Below are positions 50,088-62,489 of a DNA stretch of 64,000 nt, one piece after another. Each line of letters starts with the position of its first letter. The stretch's first letter is position 1. Source of the stretch: Centroberyx gerrardi (lineage: Eukaryota > Chordata > Actinopteri > Beryciformes > Berycidae). The stretch is taken from positions 19,922,840 through 19,986,839 of the forward strand of contig NC_136003.1 of assembly GCF_048128805.1 (NCBI RefSeq). The letters are read 5' to 3'. The position numbers were made by a program, and so were the translations under genes. Below the pieces are notes generated by a model. It was not told where the DNA came from. It ran no database searches and saw nothing but the letters and a program-made list of their open reading frames with translations.

Positions 50088-53000
50088 TCACTTCCTGGCA
50101 ACGACGAGGGTATGGTAGAGGGGTTTTACTACGATGTGCAGATAGAGGGAGCTGTCAATGAGGTACTCCGACACGCGGCGCTGCAGGTCGGCGTCCACCA
50201 GGAAATCCCCGGCCTCCTCTGTGCTTTGGTGGAAATTGTAGACATGGCGAACCACCACTTTTCCTTGCTGCCTTGCCATCACGATCACTGTCTTCTGGAA
50301 GCTCACACCAGCAAAGTCTGGACTGGAAGTGGCCGGCGTGACGATGATGCGAGGTCGACCCCCGTCTGTGCGGGTGGGCTGCATGGCACCCATTTCAGTA
50401 TAGGTGGACCGGACACTGAGTGGGAGCCAGCGAGGGGAGAATAGGGCGTTCCATGTCACCCTCTTACTGGAGTCATGGCCGCTTGGCCCCAGCTGGGTCT
50501 GGAAGCTGAAGCTGCGGTCGTCACGGGTGGGGTTATTGATGACCCAAGGAGACCCCCAGGAGGATGACAGGTAGTTACGGGGGGTGAAGATGCTGCAGTT
50601 GACGTCAAAGTACTTGGCCAGCTGGATGGGTGAGGCAGAGTGGAATTGGAAGGCCAGGTAGAGGAGCTCACGGACAGACTCGTAATACTTCAGCATGAGA
50701 GGGGACTGCTTCTGCAGACGGAAGAGGTGCTGAGGGGGGATCATGCCGTATCGCACGGCCCTCAGGGCACTCTCCACTGTCAGGCTGGCAGGCTGGTTCT
50801 GGCTGATCCAGGCCTCCAGGGCCTCGTAGAGCTCCAGCTCGCTCTGCAAAATAAGGTCAGAGCGCTGGAGCAGGGACAGCAGCAGGTCTTCGCTGATGGA
50901 GCCCCATTCTCCGCTCTGCAGCACAGAGGACAGGTTCCAGGACAGGTACTGCAGGCAGCTGTCCCGCAGGGCCAAGTCCCCAGTTTGCATGGCGTACTGG
51001 TACCAGCCCACCACATGGCCCGTGGGGGAATCGCTAGACAGATGTTGGGTCATGTATTGGGTCAGACCCTGCTGCAAGCTCCACACATGGTACTTGCTGG
51101 CCAGCTTATGCAGAGGAATGGCCTGATCTAACCGCACCGAGATGTCACCACAGTACAGATACCTGCAGGAAAAAAGGCTGGAATAGTCATCTAAAGTCAC
51201 AAAACTCTATTTGGAGGTAAGCATAATTCTGTCTATATTCAGCAGTTTTTCTCTCCTCACATCTGAGTAACTGAAAAAACGCACAGTCCGATTTAGACTG
51301 TGAGTCCCACACAGCAGATGTAATTTTAAAATATTTCACAAGATGGAGCATCTTACTCTCTTAGTACAAGGTAGAGTGGCAAAATGCTGAATGAAGAGCG
51401 ATACCTTCATATTTGTGGAAAATAGTATAGCATCTATAAGCAGCTCCACAATTTCTTGAATGGTATTTTGGGTTTAATTAAACCTAAGATAGTTAATTAA
51501 TAAATTGTTAAAAATTCTGAGTTATCGCTCTCTGCTTTCTTGTCCCTCTCCTCTCCATGAACTGCCCACTGCTCTCCTCACCTGACAAACTTGTCAAAGA
51601 CAGCAGCACAGTCGGGCGTCTCCCTCAGAACCAGAGTGCTGGTGTTGTGGCTGAGCAGCAGCTCCTCAAACACGTCACTCTGCAGGGTGAGAACCAGGGT
51701 GTGAGCCTGGATCACCTTCACCTCGTCCGTGTTGATGGTCTGCACCCGGAGCGTGATATCACTACCGTTCCCCATGGCCAGCAGGGTTTCCATACGCTGC
51801 ACCAAAGTCATGGAGTGGTTCAATACCGTGGCACCATTCTCCAATGCGACGTCCGGCTTCAGGGCAGCTGTGGAGGAGAGAGCAAAATAGTGGAGTAGCA
51901 ACACTTGACGGAAAGAGAATCACCTGTATTTGCCAGTTACATGCAGATGAAATTCGTCTTGGTCTAGCAATTAGCTATAAGCTGTTCCTGAAATTGTGAG
52001 TCTGTTCTCATTATCTGGACTCTGATATGTACACCCTGATTTATTCGCCATTTGCACCAGGTCCCTAATGAATCTTATCAGCCTTACTCAGCGTTCTGAT
52101 ATTTATTCCACAGAAAAATTCCTGTGCTTCTGTTCTACAACTTGAATCAGATGCAGGGAGCATCGACCTTGTCTGACACATCCTACAAGAACTAGAAAAG
52201 CGCTGTATAATCCCATGACTAAACCACAAGTTATGCTCTATATCAGAGAAAAGCAGAATTGCACATCCTTCTATTCTATTCTTGCGGTCTCAATTAATAG
52301 AGAAGGAGAGTAACATGCCAGGTGGCTGACTCAGAAAACCTCAGATGCCAGGTGTTCAGAAATGATTCCTGACTTTGCAGCGCCATTACAGATGGCTGCT
52401 TCTATGGGTCCTCTTGAGCGTAAGTGCAAGTGACACATACTGGGGAATCACACATGAAAGACTCAGCATGACAAGCTGCTGTTTCCATTCTGCTCTGCCA
52501 CAGCCATCGGCAGCCTTATTGGCCCGTTACTGGGGGTTTAATGAGACACAGGGGGAGTACTCTTGGCTCCCTGGGCTGTCTCCCGTCTTCATATCTCCAC
52601 CACAATCAAGCGTCTTCACTTCAAAGTAACCTTTTTCCAATTAGCTAGCCGGCACCCTGAGCCAGCTGAGCTTGGGGGGAGGGGACAGTGACAAATGACT
52701 TTGGCATTCTTGTTTTACAGTTCTCAGCCAATTGAAAAATCTTGAAATTCATTCATAATTAAGGGTGCTATATGCTACAAATTTTACCTTTTCTGATGCT
52801 GTGAGAAAAAAAATCAGAGATTCAGTTCCAAGTAGACAAATGACGGTTATGAATAAAGAATGATAAAGTATCTCAAGCGCAGGAGGGCTGAAAACACTAA
52901 ATAAAACATTCTGTACACGGTTCCTAAATATTAAATATCCAGCATTAGATGAGTCTGTGCTCCAGAGGAATCCCAAAAGAAATATTGATCTATAATCTGA

Positions 53001-53499
53001 CAACACAAGAATGTGGCCTTCAGTTCCTTTGGTCAACAAGTCTGATCTACTTTAGAGAGTAGAGTAAGAAACCTTTTCTTCAGACGTTGTACTGTATTAC
53101 TGAGCTGGCACACAGGCAGGCAGCAAATGGACTTGCCTGCCTTTCCCTGCACCCAGCAGACAGATAGATGAGGACAGGATGAGTAGAATAGATAAAACAC
53201 CCCCCCTGCCCCGAGGCTGGGTGAGAGCCATACACTCACGCTGTGCCCTACTACCCACTGACAGTATGGGGGAAGCTGGACTGAAATGGAACAACACAGC
53301 TTCCCTTACAATGTAGGATATATATAAAAAAAAAAAGGAAACAGAACGGACAAGACTCTTTAAAAGCAAACAGTTTAAAACTACTGATGCCGTATGTTAT
53401 CTTACCTCCTCCAACTGTGATAGAGTGGAGGTAGAGTGAGAGGAGCAGGGTGCCCACATAGACCCAGGCAGGGATCCTTCGTTCACATGAGCGCACCAT
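50088..53499 (-). CDS. btbd17: BTB/POZ domain-containing protein 17 (secreted BTB-BACK protein)
   Basis: Three coding exons fit in frame: 53499-53406 (phase 1 out), 51867-51582 and 51162-50088 (1455 bp, 484 aa; human about 478). Exon 1 encodes a short basic start and a hydrophobic signal peptide (about 11-31). Exon 2 holds most of the BTB domain (LLAMGNGSDITLRVQ onward, about 60-130). Exon 3 completes it, then gives the BACK domain (SSVLQSGEWG..LLQRSDLILQSELELYEALEAW) and the conserved C-terminal block (FDVNCSIFTPRNYL, FQTQLGPSGHDS, LVVARK end). Several N-glycosylation sites fit secretion. BTBD17 resembles galectin-3-binding protein but has no scavenger-receptor (SRCR) domain, and none is present here. 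Molecular function is poorly known. In human it also lies close to GPRC5C. Teleosts may carry a and b copies; I cannot assign which. Confidence 0.95.
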
Positions 53500-53660
53500 A
53501 TCTTCTCAGTTTTTCCCTGCTGCTCTTCCTTTGTCCTTTCCCCTCTCTTCCTCTCTCTGTGCCACTCTTCTCCTGCCCCTTCTCCTTGCGGCTGTGCCTT
53601 TTGTCGTGTGCGTGCGGAGGGTGCGTTGCCCTGTGTGGCGCCCGGCTCCCTGTCCCGCAC

Positions 53661-53715
53661 TCTTTATGTAGGACGCTGGCCTTTCCCTGGCGCATCTCGC
53701 ATCTCCATTGATTGG
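53661..53715 (-). promoter_or_regulatory. Probable btbd17 core promoter
   Basis: On the minus strand a CCAAT box (53715-53711) lies about 40 bp upstream of a TATA-like TACATAAAGA (53670-53661). Transcription would start near 53630-53640, leaving a 5' UTR of about 135 bases before the ATG at 53499. Inferred from spacing. Confidence 0.4.
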
Positions 53716-56700
53716 TGGAATCTGGCAGGGGCGTTGCTATGACGACGGCTTTGATTTTGAATTTCTCCCTTTTGGATGTTACATGGCATTGATCAGTGGC
53801 ACCAGGCCAGCCAGGGACTCAGCTTAATGTTTGGTAGAGTTTAAAAGTAGGGTTGGTTAGGTGCTATTAGCAATCAATATTTAATGTGCTTCATGTTTTA
53901 AGGGCATTCTAAAGGAGCAGATTTCTGAATTGGAAAATTATGTTCATGATCTCTCAGTAGAGGGCAATCTGTGCAATCTAATTAGTCAATTAATTACAGC
54001 AGTTTACCTTGGAGACTATCTGTCCAAAAAGTAATTGAGGTTCTAATATGTGTCACCACTGCAACTGCAGTCAATCTAAAGTCATAATCCTTTTATAGGA
54101 CGTCTTTTCAGATGGGTACAGTTCTTTCTGTAATGGCATGTTAATCTAGCTAATAGCAGGATAATTGCATTGATATTGGGTCTCCTCATCAATTTAAGGC
54201 AGTCATCAAATTCAAGTGCCAATCCAAATTGTATTTGGTCATGTTAAGGATATTCAAATAAAATCTTGAAGAGTTTTACCTCTACATGTAAAACATGCTT
54301 TTGCAACTTTCATAACATGTCATCACTCAAAACACGATTTTGTTTTACTTCAGTATTAACAAACAACCTTGTGCACCCTCAAAGTACATGTATAACGGCA
54401 TTTAGGTGCCAAGTACTATCAGTCCTTGCATCACAAACCTCGCAGAGTGTAGAGCGTGATATACACTGATACCAGCTGGGCATGCAGTTAATGGTCTGCT
54501 GCAGGCAGGGAACATGCTAACCCCCATGACAGGGCTTTGACAATCAATACTAAACACTTTAACTACTCAGAGTGAGCTTAAGAGTCACATGCAATCAGGG
54601 AACCACACATCCTAGAATAACATGCTATAGCTGGAATATGGTGCAAGTGAGTTCCAGTGTGAAGTAGCAGCTATGACATTGGTGAATAACCCCTGTGGTC
54701 ATGACTTTGAGGTCAAAGAAATGTCTAAAGTGGTATTTAAATGAGCCTTTATTTACCACTCAGCTAGCATCGATCCTTCCGTCACAGACTGGCCAGTCAA
54801 TACTAGGATCCCTGTTAAAATCTTCTCAGAGAGATGAGCTTACTGTGAGCCTAGCAGCTGACTGAGATAACCAATCAATGCATCAAGCTAAGACTCCATT
54901 AGTCCAATCAAAATATTTATACTGACATGCTGCATTCAAATAAATGTGTATAAAATGTCTGTCCAAAATCTAAATTCATATATGACCACCACAGACAAGG
55001 AGAGGCATCATTTCAGTGGGAATTGGGTTGTGGTGGAGCCCTGAGGGCTGCCAGGCTCCAGTAAAAATGCAGAAGAAGAGGCGTCCTGGGACACCCCTAC
55101 CTGAGCCGCTGCTATGAATAGCCTGACAGGTTCTCAGAGGAGAGCTGTGCTGCTCCTAATGAAGCCTGCTACAACAAACTGGACTACTGCTAGACAACAT
55201 AGACAAGGCACAGGATCGTACAGCATCTGCCATCTCCTCAGTCACATTCTGAAGGTAGGCGCAGTTGCATAAGAATGAGATTTATATATATGAGCGCAAA
55301 ATATGGCTGCACCTGCTCCAATACTGTATGCTTAGATGGGTTTGCCCGTTTACTGTTAATTTCTAAGAAACACAATTCATGCAACTGTTGTGTAGCTGCA
55401 ACATGGAAACAGAATAAACCCAAACACTCTAGCTGCGTGCATTAGGCCAGATGTAAACCCAACAACCCAAACCAATTCCATTGCACTCTCCAACTATATT
55501 TTAATTGACTTCTGCATGACCTCCATTAAGGTTGTACTGTTTTCTCCATTGAGACCAGCTTCTATTAAGAATCTGCTAACGGGACCACAGACAGAGGGGA
55601 TGGATTGACAAGCTGCTGAATTTGTGAGAGCTCCCCTCGGGACGACATCCATTGAGGGATCGATGCGCCACAGGGGGCTCCATCACACAGTGTCAACAGT
55701 ACAGTTTAGTGCTGCCTAAATGCCGGCGTTAGCATCAGCAAGGTGTCCTAGATGACCTTATTCTACTGCGAAAACCCTGGGGGATGCATCAGTCAACCGG
55801 GTCTCCAAAACATTACACAAATGGCTTTTGATGTAAACATTCAATACCACATGCTGAATACATCAAGTGTAAAAAAAGCAACGCATAAACATACTATAGA
55901 ATATGTAGGAGATGCTGCAGTCTGCTATCAGGTCATTTCAAAGCACTTCACTGTGACATATTATGGATGTCATATTTAGGTAAATTATATTCTGTAGTTG
56001 TAGTATAACTGGTGTGTTTTTTGGTAATAATTTTGGTGTTTTTGTACCATAGGGAATAGTGTCTGATTTCAAATTAATAACTTCAACTTTTTACAATTAC
56101 ATGAGTGAGTAAGAAAGAGAGATGATCAAGGTAATGTGTGTGTCTGACTGTAGATATACACACACAGATTCAGTTGAGACAAACAAGCAGGCATAGGGAG
56201 AGAGTGAGGCACTCACTGTGAAAATATCTTCAAAATATTCTGTTCAGATACCTATATTCAAATGACAGGTAGCCTATTCATCGATCTGAGAGGACCAATT
56301 TGTTATAACTAAAGTCACCACTACAATCTACAGTTAATAGTACCCAACACAAAAATCTTGTTACAATATCAATATAAGAAGATCAAGCAGCAACCCATTA
56401 ATATTTATGTTCCTTATCCTTCTTTCAGTCATAATAATGAGGACCAGTTTTGATAGGATATTTACCAACAAGAGAACACCTATATCTATTTTAGTATTCT
56501 AGCATATTCAAAAAGGTATGCAAACACGTTTATTCAAAAGAGCATTGTGCAGGAGTATATTTCTAACTCACAGAGTAGAGACAATCTAAAAGCTTCAAAT
56601 CAATGACATTGTTCAATGCTCCTATTTATCAAATGGTTGTTAACTGACATGGCCGACAACAGGTCGATAACCAGATCCATTTTGTTGTGTAATCTGATTT

Positions 56701-57800
56701 GATGTTGTTTAATTGGAAAACACAGGAGTCATTTTCTCTTATATCAATACTACCCACCAGGTGGCTCTCCAAACTGGATGCACAGTCTCCCTTATAATGA
56801 AGACTGGTTTTACATGAAATAATGCCATAATCCATTAAGAATCATTTGGGGGAGAAAGTAGGCCTACACCAAATTATTACTCTTTTTCTATATGTTTCTC
56901 TGTTATGGTGCTCTGAAATGTAAAGTACAAATGAAGTGCAAAAGCACACTAAACTACCACTGATACAGTAAGCCAACACTTGATTTATCCTGAAAATGAA
57001 CTAAGTAGGCCACAACATAGGCCTACTTAGTATGTGCCGAAAGTGGGTCAATTTAGTTCCAGTATTTGCAGCTTATCATTAAGTGACATCAATAGTACAT
57101 TTTAAGTATCTCACATAAATTACATTTAAAGAAACTTCAAATAATCAATACACTTCAGAAAACAAACTTGATGAACTTGATGTTGGACTTATTTTTGGTT
57201 AGGGTGAGAAAGCAAGCAATCTTTTGTTTACCCGTATGAGGCTATCCTGTATTATAATTATTGTTTTGCACAGCTGCTATATTAATGAGTGTGTTTGAGC
57301 TTATTAAATGAAAGCCACTTCATGTCAAATAGGTCGCAACCCAGACCAAATGTTGCCATGTCTGCACTAGTGGAAGTGTCTCACTTCAGAGGTGAGTGGG
57401 CCCTTTGTTTGCACATAAGCTGGCTGAGACAAATAAGTAGCCTAGGTCCTATAATAATCTCACGGAATATGCAAAGCTGCAAACACTAGAAACCACCGGG
57501 AGGTTGGGTCAAGAGACAGAATGGATGTTTTGAATTGAGGTGGAAGGATACATTTAAAGAAATAACTGTACAGGAAACCTACGTTGATATGTGGCTGCGG
57601 GCGAGTCAACGATAATACAACAACAGAGTGGGAGTGGGCGGAAAAAGGACTGACTGTTCATGATCAAGGATTCAGCCTCTAGACGCCTGTGTATCCCCAA
57701 AGTGTGCATTTGAACGGATCAGGACTTGATCAAATTATCCCATACGGGACTAAAGAGAAGGTATAACATCCACAACACAAACAAAACAGTCCGGTCAAGG
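53716..57800. other. Spacer between btbd17 and gprc5c (divergent genes)
   Basis: About 4.1 kb with no ORF or exon series I can assign and no recognised mobile element. It must hold the upstream control regions of both divergently transcribed genes. In human, GPR142 lies between BTBD17 and GPRC5C; I see no trace of it here. Confidence 0.55.
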
Positions 57801-57802
57801 CG

Positions 57803-57805
<3 letters not shown>

Positions 57806-57833
<28 letters not shown>
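57806..57833. repeat. 28-base poly-T tract just upstream of or within gprc5c exon 1
   Basis: An uninterrupted run of 28 T, followed by AGGGCGG. It lies about 85 bp before the donor of the probable first exon. Confidence 0.95.
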
Positions 57834-57919
57834 AGGGCGGATTATCTTTTCTGGAGCAAATACACCTGAATCACCTGTTGGAGCGGCGGCCACAACTATT
57901 CTCACCTTCATCAACACAG
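57834..57919 (+). other. Probable 3' part of gprc5c non-coding exon 1
   Basis: A strong donor, ACAG|GTAAGA, lies at 57919/57920. The sequence before it has no ATG, and the coding exon has an acceptor (CATCTGCAG) at 58899, so a non-coding first exon is expected. Its start is unknown. Confidence 0.4.
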
Positions 57920-58497
57920 GTAAGATGCCCCTGACGAAAAATCACTATGAACATCCAGAAATATTCCTACACGGATTTATAGTGTGTCTGTGCTACTCAA
58001 TAGTGAGTTCATACTGACATTTAAGGTATTTTTACGTATGATATCATAATATTCCTATATGGGCTTATAGTTTTAATGTGATATTTGTATAGTATCCTTA
58101 TAAAATGTATTATATGATTAGGCCTACTATAATTATTTTGCATAAGGAGCAAGAGCAAGGGGTTATATAGTGGCCATCGGAAAATGATTGAAGAAATGTT
58201 ATATAAATCTTCCCCATAATTTATATTTTATCTCTATTTTGAATGACACCAGCCTATCTCTCGGAGCAAAGATGTTGGGCTGCGGCATGATGTCTAAAGC
58301 TTAAATGTTTGCTACTGGGAATTAAATTGGGTGTAGCCTAAATACTATATTTTGTAGGAAAAATGGTGTGGTGAGCATATGTCTGAGAAGAAGTGATAAA
58401 ATTCACTGCAAAATGATGCCAATGTTGCAATATATTTACTATAGCAAGAATATGTCAATACAGCAAAATCTGAATATTAAATGTGCCAATATTCTGG

Positions 58498-58500
<3 letters not shown>

Positions 58501-58552
<52 letters not shown>
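58501..58552. repeat. (GT)n microsatellite in gprc5c intron 1
   Basis: About 25 GT units. Confidence 0.97.
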
Positions 58553-58558
<6 letters not shown>

Positions 58559-58906
58559 TATTATTTTAATGGCCAATACTTTGTGTAGCAGAGTATATGT
58601 GATTCCACACAACTAAGATTTTAATATGAAGGTCCACTGGGTGAACAAGGAATCAGTGAAGTGGATGGTACTGTTCATTTACCTGTGCTGTGATATAATC
58701 ATCCCTGTAAACATCCACCTTTTTCTCTTTTAGAAATTAAATTGGAGTCTTTTGTATGACAATCACATGTCACACATTGCTTCATTTGAACAAGAAATGC
58801 AAAGTATTTAATGTCTGTCCATACTGTATTTATATGTCCATTTCCAGACAGAAAATCATCAGGTTATTCTTGTTGCAGCTTTTTGTTTTTCATCTGCAGT
58901 GAAGCC

Positions 58907-61900
58907 ATGGGTCCTACCACCGCTCCGAAAGGGTGCGGTCCCTCCATCAGCTCCCTATATTACAACTTGTGTGACCTGGCTACCGTGTGGGGGATCGTGG
59001 TGGAGGCCATTGCTGCCGCTGGAGTGGTGACTTCCTTTGTCCTGCTCATCATCCTCATGGCCAGCCTGCCCTTTGTGACGGACAAGAAGAGGAAGGGTAT
59101 GGTGGTCCTGCAGGCCAGTATTCTAGTCTTCACCCTTGGACTCTTCGGCCTCTCTTTCGCCTTCATTGTGGGCCGGGACTTCACCACCTGTGCCGCGCGG
59201 AGGTTCCTCTTCGGGGTGCTGTTCTCAGGCTGCCTCGCCTGCCTGGTGATGCATGGGTTGTGGCTCGCCCTGCTGGAGCGGCGCGGCCGGGGCCCCAGGG
59301 GCTGGATGCTCTGCCTGGGAGCCCTGGCTCTCTGGATGGTGGAGGTTATCATCAACACCGAGTGGCTGATCATCACCGTGGTCAGGAGCCCCCTCAGAGG
59401 TGTCATCCTTTCCGACCTGTCCTGCAGCATTGCTAACCAGGACTTTGTGATGGCGCTGATCTATGTGATGGCTCTGCTGCTGGCTGTGGTGCTGATGGCT
59501 GTGCCCTCACTAACGCACAAGCACAAGCAGTGGCGTCGAGACGGAGCTTTCATCCTGGCCACCGGGGTCTTCACCACGGCCATCTGGGTAGCCTGGATTG
59601 TCATGTACATCCATGGGAACCAGGTGGCCGGGAACGCCAGCTGGGATGACCCCACTCTGGCCGTAGCTGTGGTGTCCAACGCCTGGGTGTTCCTCAGCCT
59701 CTACACCATCCCAGAAGTCTGCTTACTGACCCAGGAGGACCCAGACCAGGAGCAGCCCCATGACGGAGACCACACCTACCCTGCCAGGAGCCTGGTCTAC
59801 GACAACATCCTGAAGGAGCAGGAGCTGCCCCATCAGAACATATACATGGAGAATAAGGCTTTCTCTATGGATGAGCCTAGTGCAGGTACAGCATTATACA
59901 TTATGGTCTATCATTAACCTTATGCTATTAGCAGTTGAACACCTACTGTTTCACCTACTGTCTTCTCCATCAACAGAAAATGTTATAAAAATAAATGCCA
60001 GATTGTTACTGTTTTTATTTTTGAGGAAATACTTTGTAAAGCATCACTTCCTACAGTATTGCTGCTTTTTTGCCATCTGTCAAACAATTTTTCTAACCCA
60101 GGCAAACCAAGCTCTTGTTAGCAGATATAATTTAATGCATGAAAACAACAACTTGCATGTAGACCAAAATGTCCACTGTAGGCAGTGATATGTCAGCATA
60201 ATCCTGCTCACATCCCCACACACAAGTAGCAGGCGGCTGACAATAAAACATGAATATAGAAGATTTTTTTGACACAGGAAACCAATTGAGGATTTTTGCA
60301 TTCTGCCTTAATGGACATTATGTCCATTAAGCTTAATGACTGATCAATCAAGGTGGGTTTCCAGAGAGTCACAATGAATTATGTTATAAGCTTCATGCTT
60401 AATTGACTCTCAACCCCCAGAAATCTTACAGAACAAAGACAAGCATGCCAGCCAGTGAAGCTGTTGACTTGCTGCTAAATGTATGCAAGTGGGTTTTGCC
60501 TCCCATGCAAACTTTTCCAGGTGATGCCATGTCCTGCCTGGAACAATGAAGTGGACACGATAAGATCTGTGTTGTAACACGTACATTCTTCTTCCTATTA
60601 AAATCTAGAAAGATTATTTAAATGCCCATGACCTCAGGCGTACCACCGAAACGATGAATTGTTTTTTGTCCACGTGTATTACTTTCTGGCGGTGCCCATG
60701 AGAATCTACTTATAGGATAAAGAAAAATCTGTGCCATTCACGCATCATGTCCTTTTTAGGACAAAAGTCTGATCTACTTAGGTTGTGTCCTTGGCCAATA
60801 TCATGAGGCAGTTACAGCAAAAGCTTGCTTGTAAACACCAATCGCCATCATAAATTAAAGTTATAATGTCTCTGAAGACAATCTGAATGTAATCTAATTT
60901 ATTTACAACTATTTGCTTGGAAAGCTTACATCTTCAGACTATCATTTCTACTCTTGATATTTTACTCAGCACAATAGAGCTATTGTCAATACAGACTAAA
61001 CAAAGCTGAGATCAGTCTCAGGTTTACCTAATGTGTTTGCAGAGCTTTTGCCTGATGACAAACAGAAACCAATTAGAAAGAGAGATGACAGGGAGATGCT
61101 GGACAGGTTGGTGAATTTAGCTCGCTCTGAGATCAGGGACAACATCATCTCTCACCTGTCCCTTGTCAGATATTTAAAATGGGTCATATACTATAGGTAG
61201 CTACTTGCACTTTTGGAATTTGGAATCGTACGGCATCTTGACACTGATTTACCGTGACTTTCTGACAGACGCAGCAAATGGTCTCATTAATGAACCACTT
61301 AACTGGCCGACTTGAGTAAATGTCATGAGCTGTTGCCATAGAGACTGTGGTCCAAGTATCCTCTTCAAACAATGGCAGATGTACCTAAAGTGCATTGATG
61401 TTTCTGATTTTTCTGGGCCTTGCAGATGTAGAACTTGTACTTATCCCAGAAGACTATTCTAAAACTGAGATTATATATCATGTCCAAGAGGATGGGCTAG
61501 TGACTGGCACAACTAGACAGTAAATATCTTTTTGACAACGTTGATGCTACTCCAGTCAGGTTGTTAACTCTTCTTCTTTCTTTTCAATCCGCCTCCCACT
61601 TTTCTTCGCCAGTATCCAAAAAGCCAGTGTCTCCATATGGTGTTTTTAATGGTCAGCTACGCAGCGGTGTGTACCAGCCCACAGAACTAGCCCTGATTAC
61701 CAAGGGTCTGACTAACGTGAGTGTGTTCAAACACATTATAATACACCTCCAAACTTAGAATGATCTCTTCTCTGTCGCCGCTGAAATAATCAATGTGATG
61801 ATGACTGCCATTTCTTTGTGGGTTTCTACAGAGGGACCAGGTCAAAGACACTGTGCTCCCCAGGGCCACGGCCCCCTCTTTGACTCCGGAAAGTGGCAGC

Positions 61901-62489
61901 TCCCTCCCTCGATCAGCCGAGTCCTTACCGCCTTCAGGACTGTCACATGCAGGCAGCGTGAGTCGGCAGCACATCGCACATAGGGATGGGACGGTATATC
62001 GGAATTCAATATATCGCAATGCAAAATGCAGAAAAATGAATCGTGATATTAGCTACATTTTAATCTGCTGCAGTAATCACAAAGGAGACGGCTTGCCCAT
62101 CACAATTTCACAAGCTCTCCACTGAAATGATATTATTTGCATTTTGTAATGACAGTTTAATATTGTTGTGGACTTTTCCATCGGCAATTCCATCGCTAGA
62201 AAGATTTGTGGCTCAGAAATAAGCATAATTCTGCACAGTCAGACTTTGTTGTCATTGAACTTTTATTTATTACATCGTATGGTGGTTGTATTGAATCCCA
62301 TATCACGTATCGTGAGATAAGCATATTGTCCCATCCTTACCGCACACCCAGTTGCTACCGCTATGAAATGAAGTTCAACCAGGTGTTTCTCTAGTATCAG
62401 AGAAGTGCACAACGCTGATGCAAAATGTAATATGTATTCCCCTCTCTCTTCCTCAGGAAAATGGTCTGAATAAGAAGGCACTCTGGTGA
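58907..62489 (+). CDS. gprc5c: Orphan class C GPCR, retinoic-acid-inducible type (GPRC5C)
   Basis: Four coding exons join in frame: 58907-59885, 61613-61716, 61832-61957 and 62457-62489 (1242 bp, 413 aa; human about 441). The acceptor at 58899 places the start at the ATG of GAAGCCATGGG. The large exon encodes a short N-terminus, GCGPSISSLYYNLCDL, and all seven membrane helices, with VEVIINTEWLIITVVR and the DDPTLA block typical of GPRC5 proteins. The tail has YMENKAFSMDEP, then KKPVSPYGVFNGQL and VYQPTELAL (exon 3), then VLPRATA (exon 4), which separate GPRC5C from A, B and D. Exon 5 gives a short end, KKALW. The family lacks the large Venus-flytrap domain of other class C receptors, and its ligand is unknown. 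The chosen start gives no signal peptide, unlike human GPRC5C. The last intron contains a hAT-like element. Confidence 0.93.
59886..61612 (+). other. gprc5c intron after the seven-helix exon
   Basis: Runs from donor G|GTACAG to acceptor TCTTCGCCAG. Besides a 25-bp palindrome I see no repeats or coding similarity. The open frames within it are short and unsupported. Confidence 0.7.
60307..60331. repeat. 25-bp palindrome in a gprc5c intron
   Basis: CTTAATGGACAT and ATGTCCATTAAG are exact reverse complements around a single central T. Confidence 0.95.
61981..62338. mobile_element. hAT-like non-autonomous element in the last gprc5c intron
   Basis: The left end TAGGGATGGGACGGTATAT and the reverse complement of the right end, AAGGATGGGACAATATGC, form terminal inverted repeats around a shared GGATGGGAC core. 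Inner inverted similarity (GGAATTCAATA against TTGAATCCC) is also present. The 8-base flanks are ATCGCACA (61973-61980) and ACCGCACA (62339-62346), a target duplication with one mismatch, as for hAT. The 358-bp body has no transposase frame. It begins 23 bp after the exon 4 donor. Confidence 0.8.

Noticed and set aside
50088-53499. Galectin-3-binding protein (LGALS3BP) as identity of the BTB-BACK gene
   Set aside because: There is no SRCR domain or exon for one, and the C-terminal blocks and neighbour gprc5c match BTBD17.
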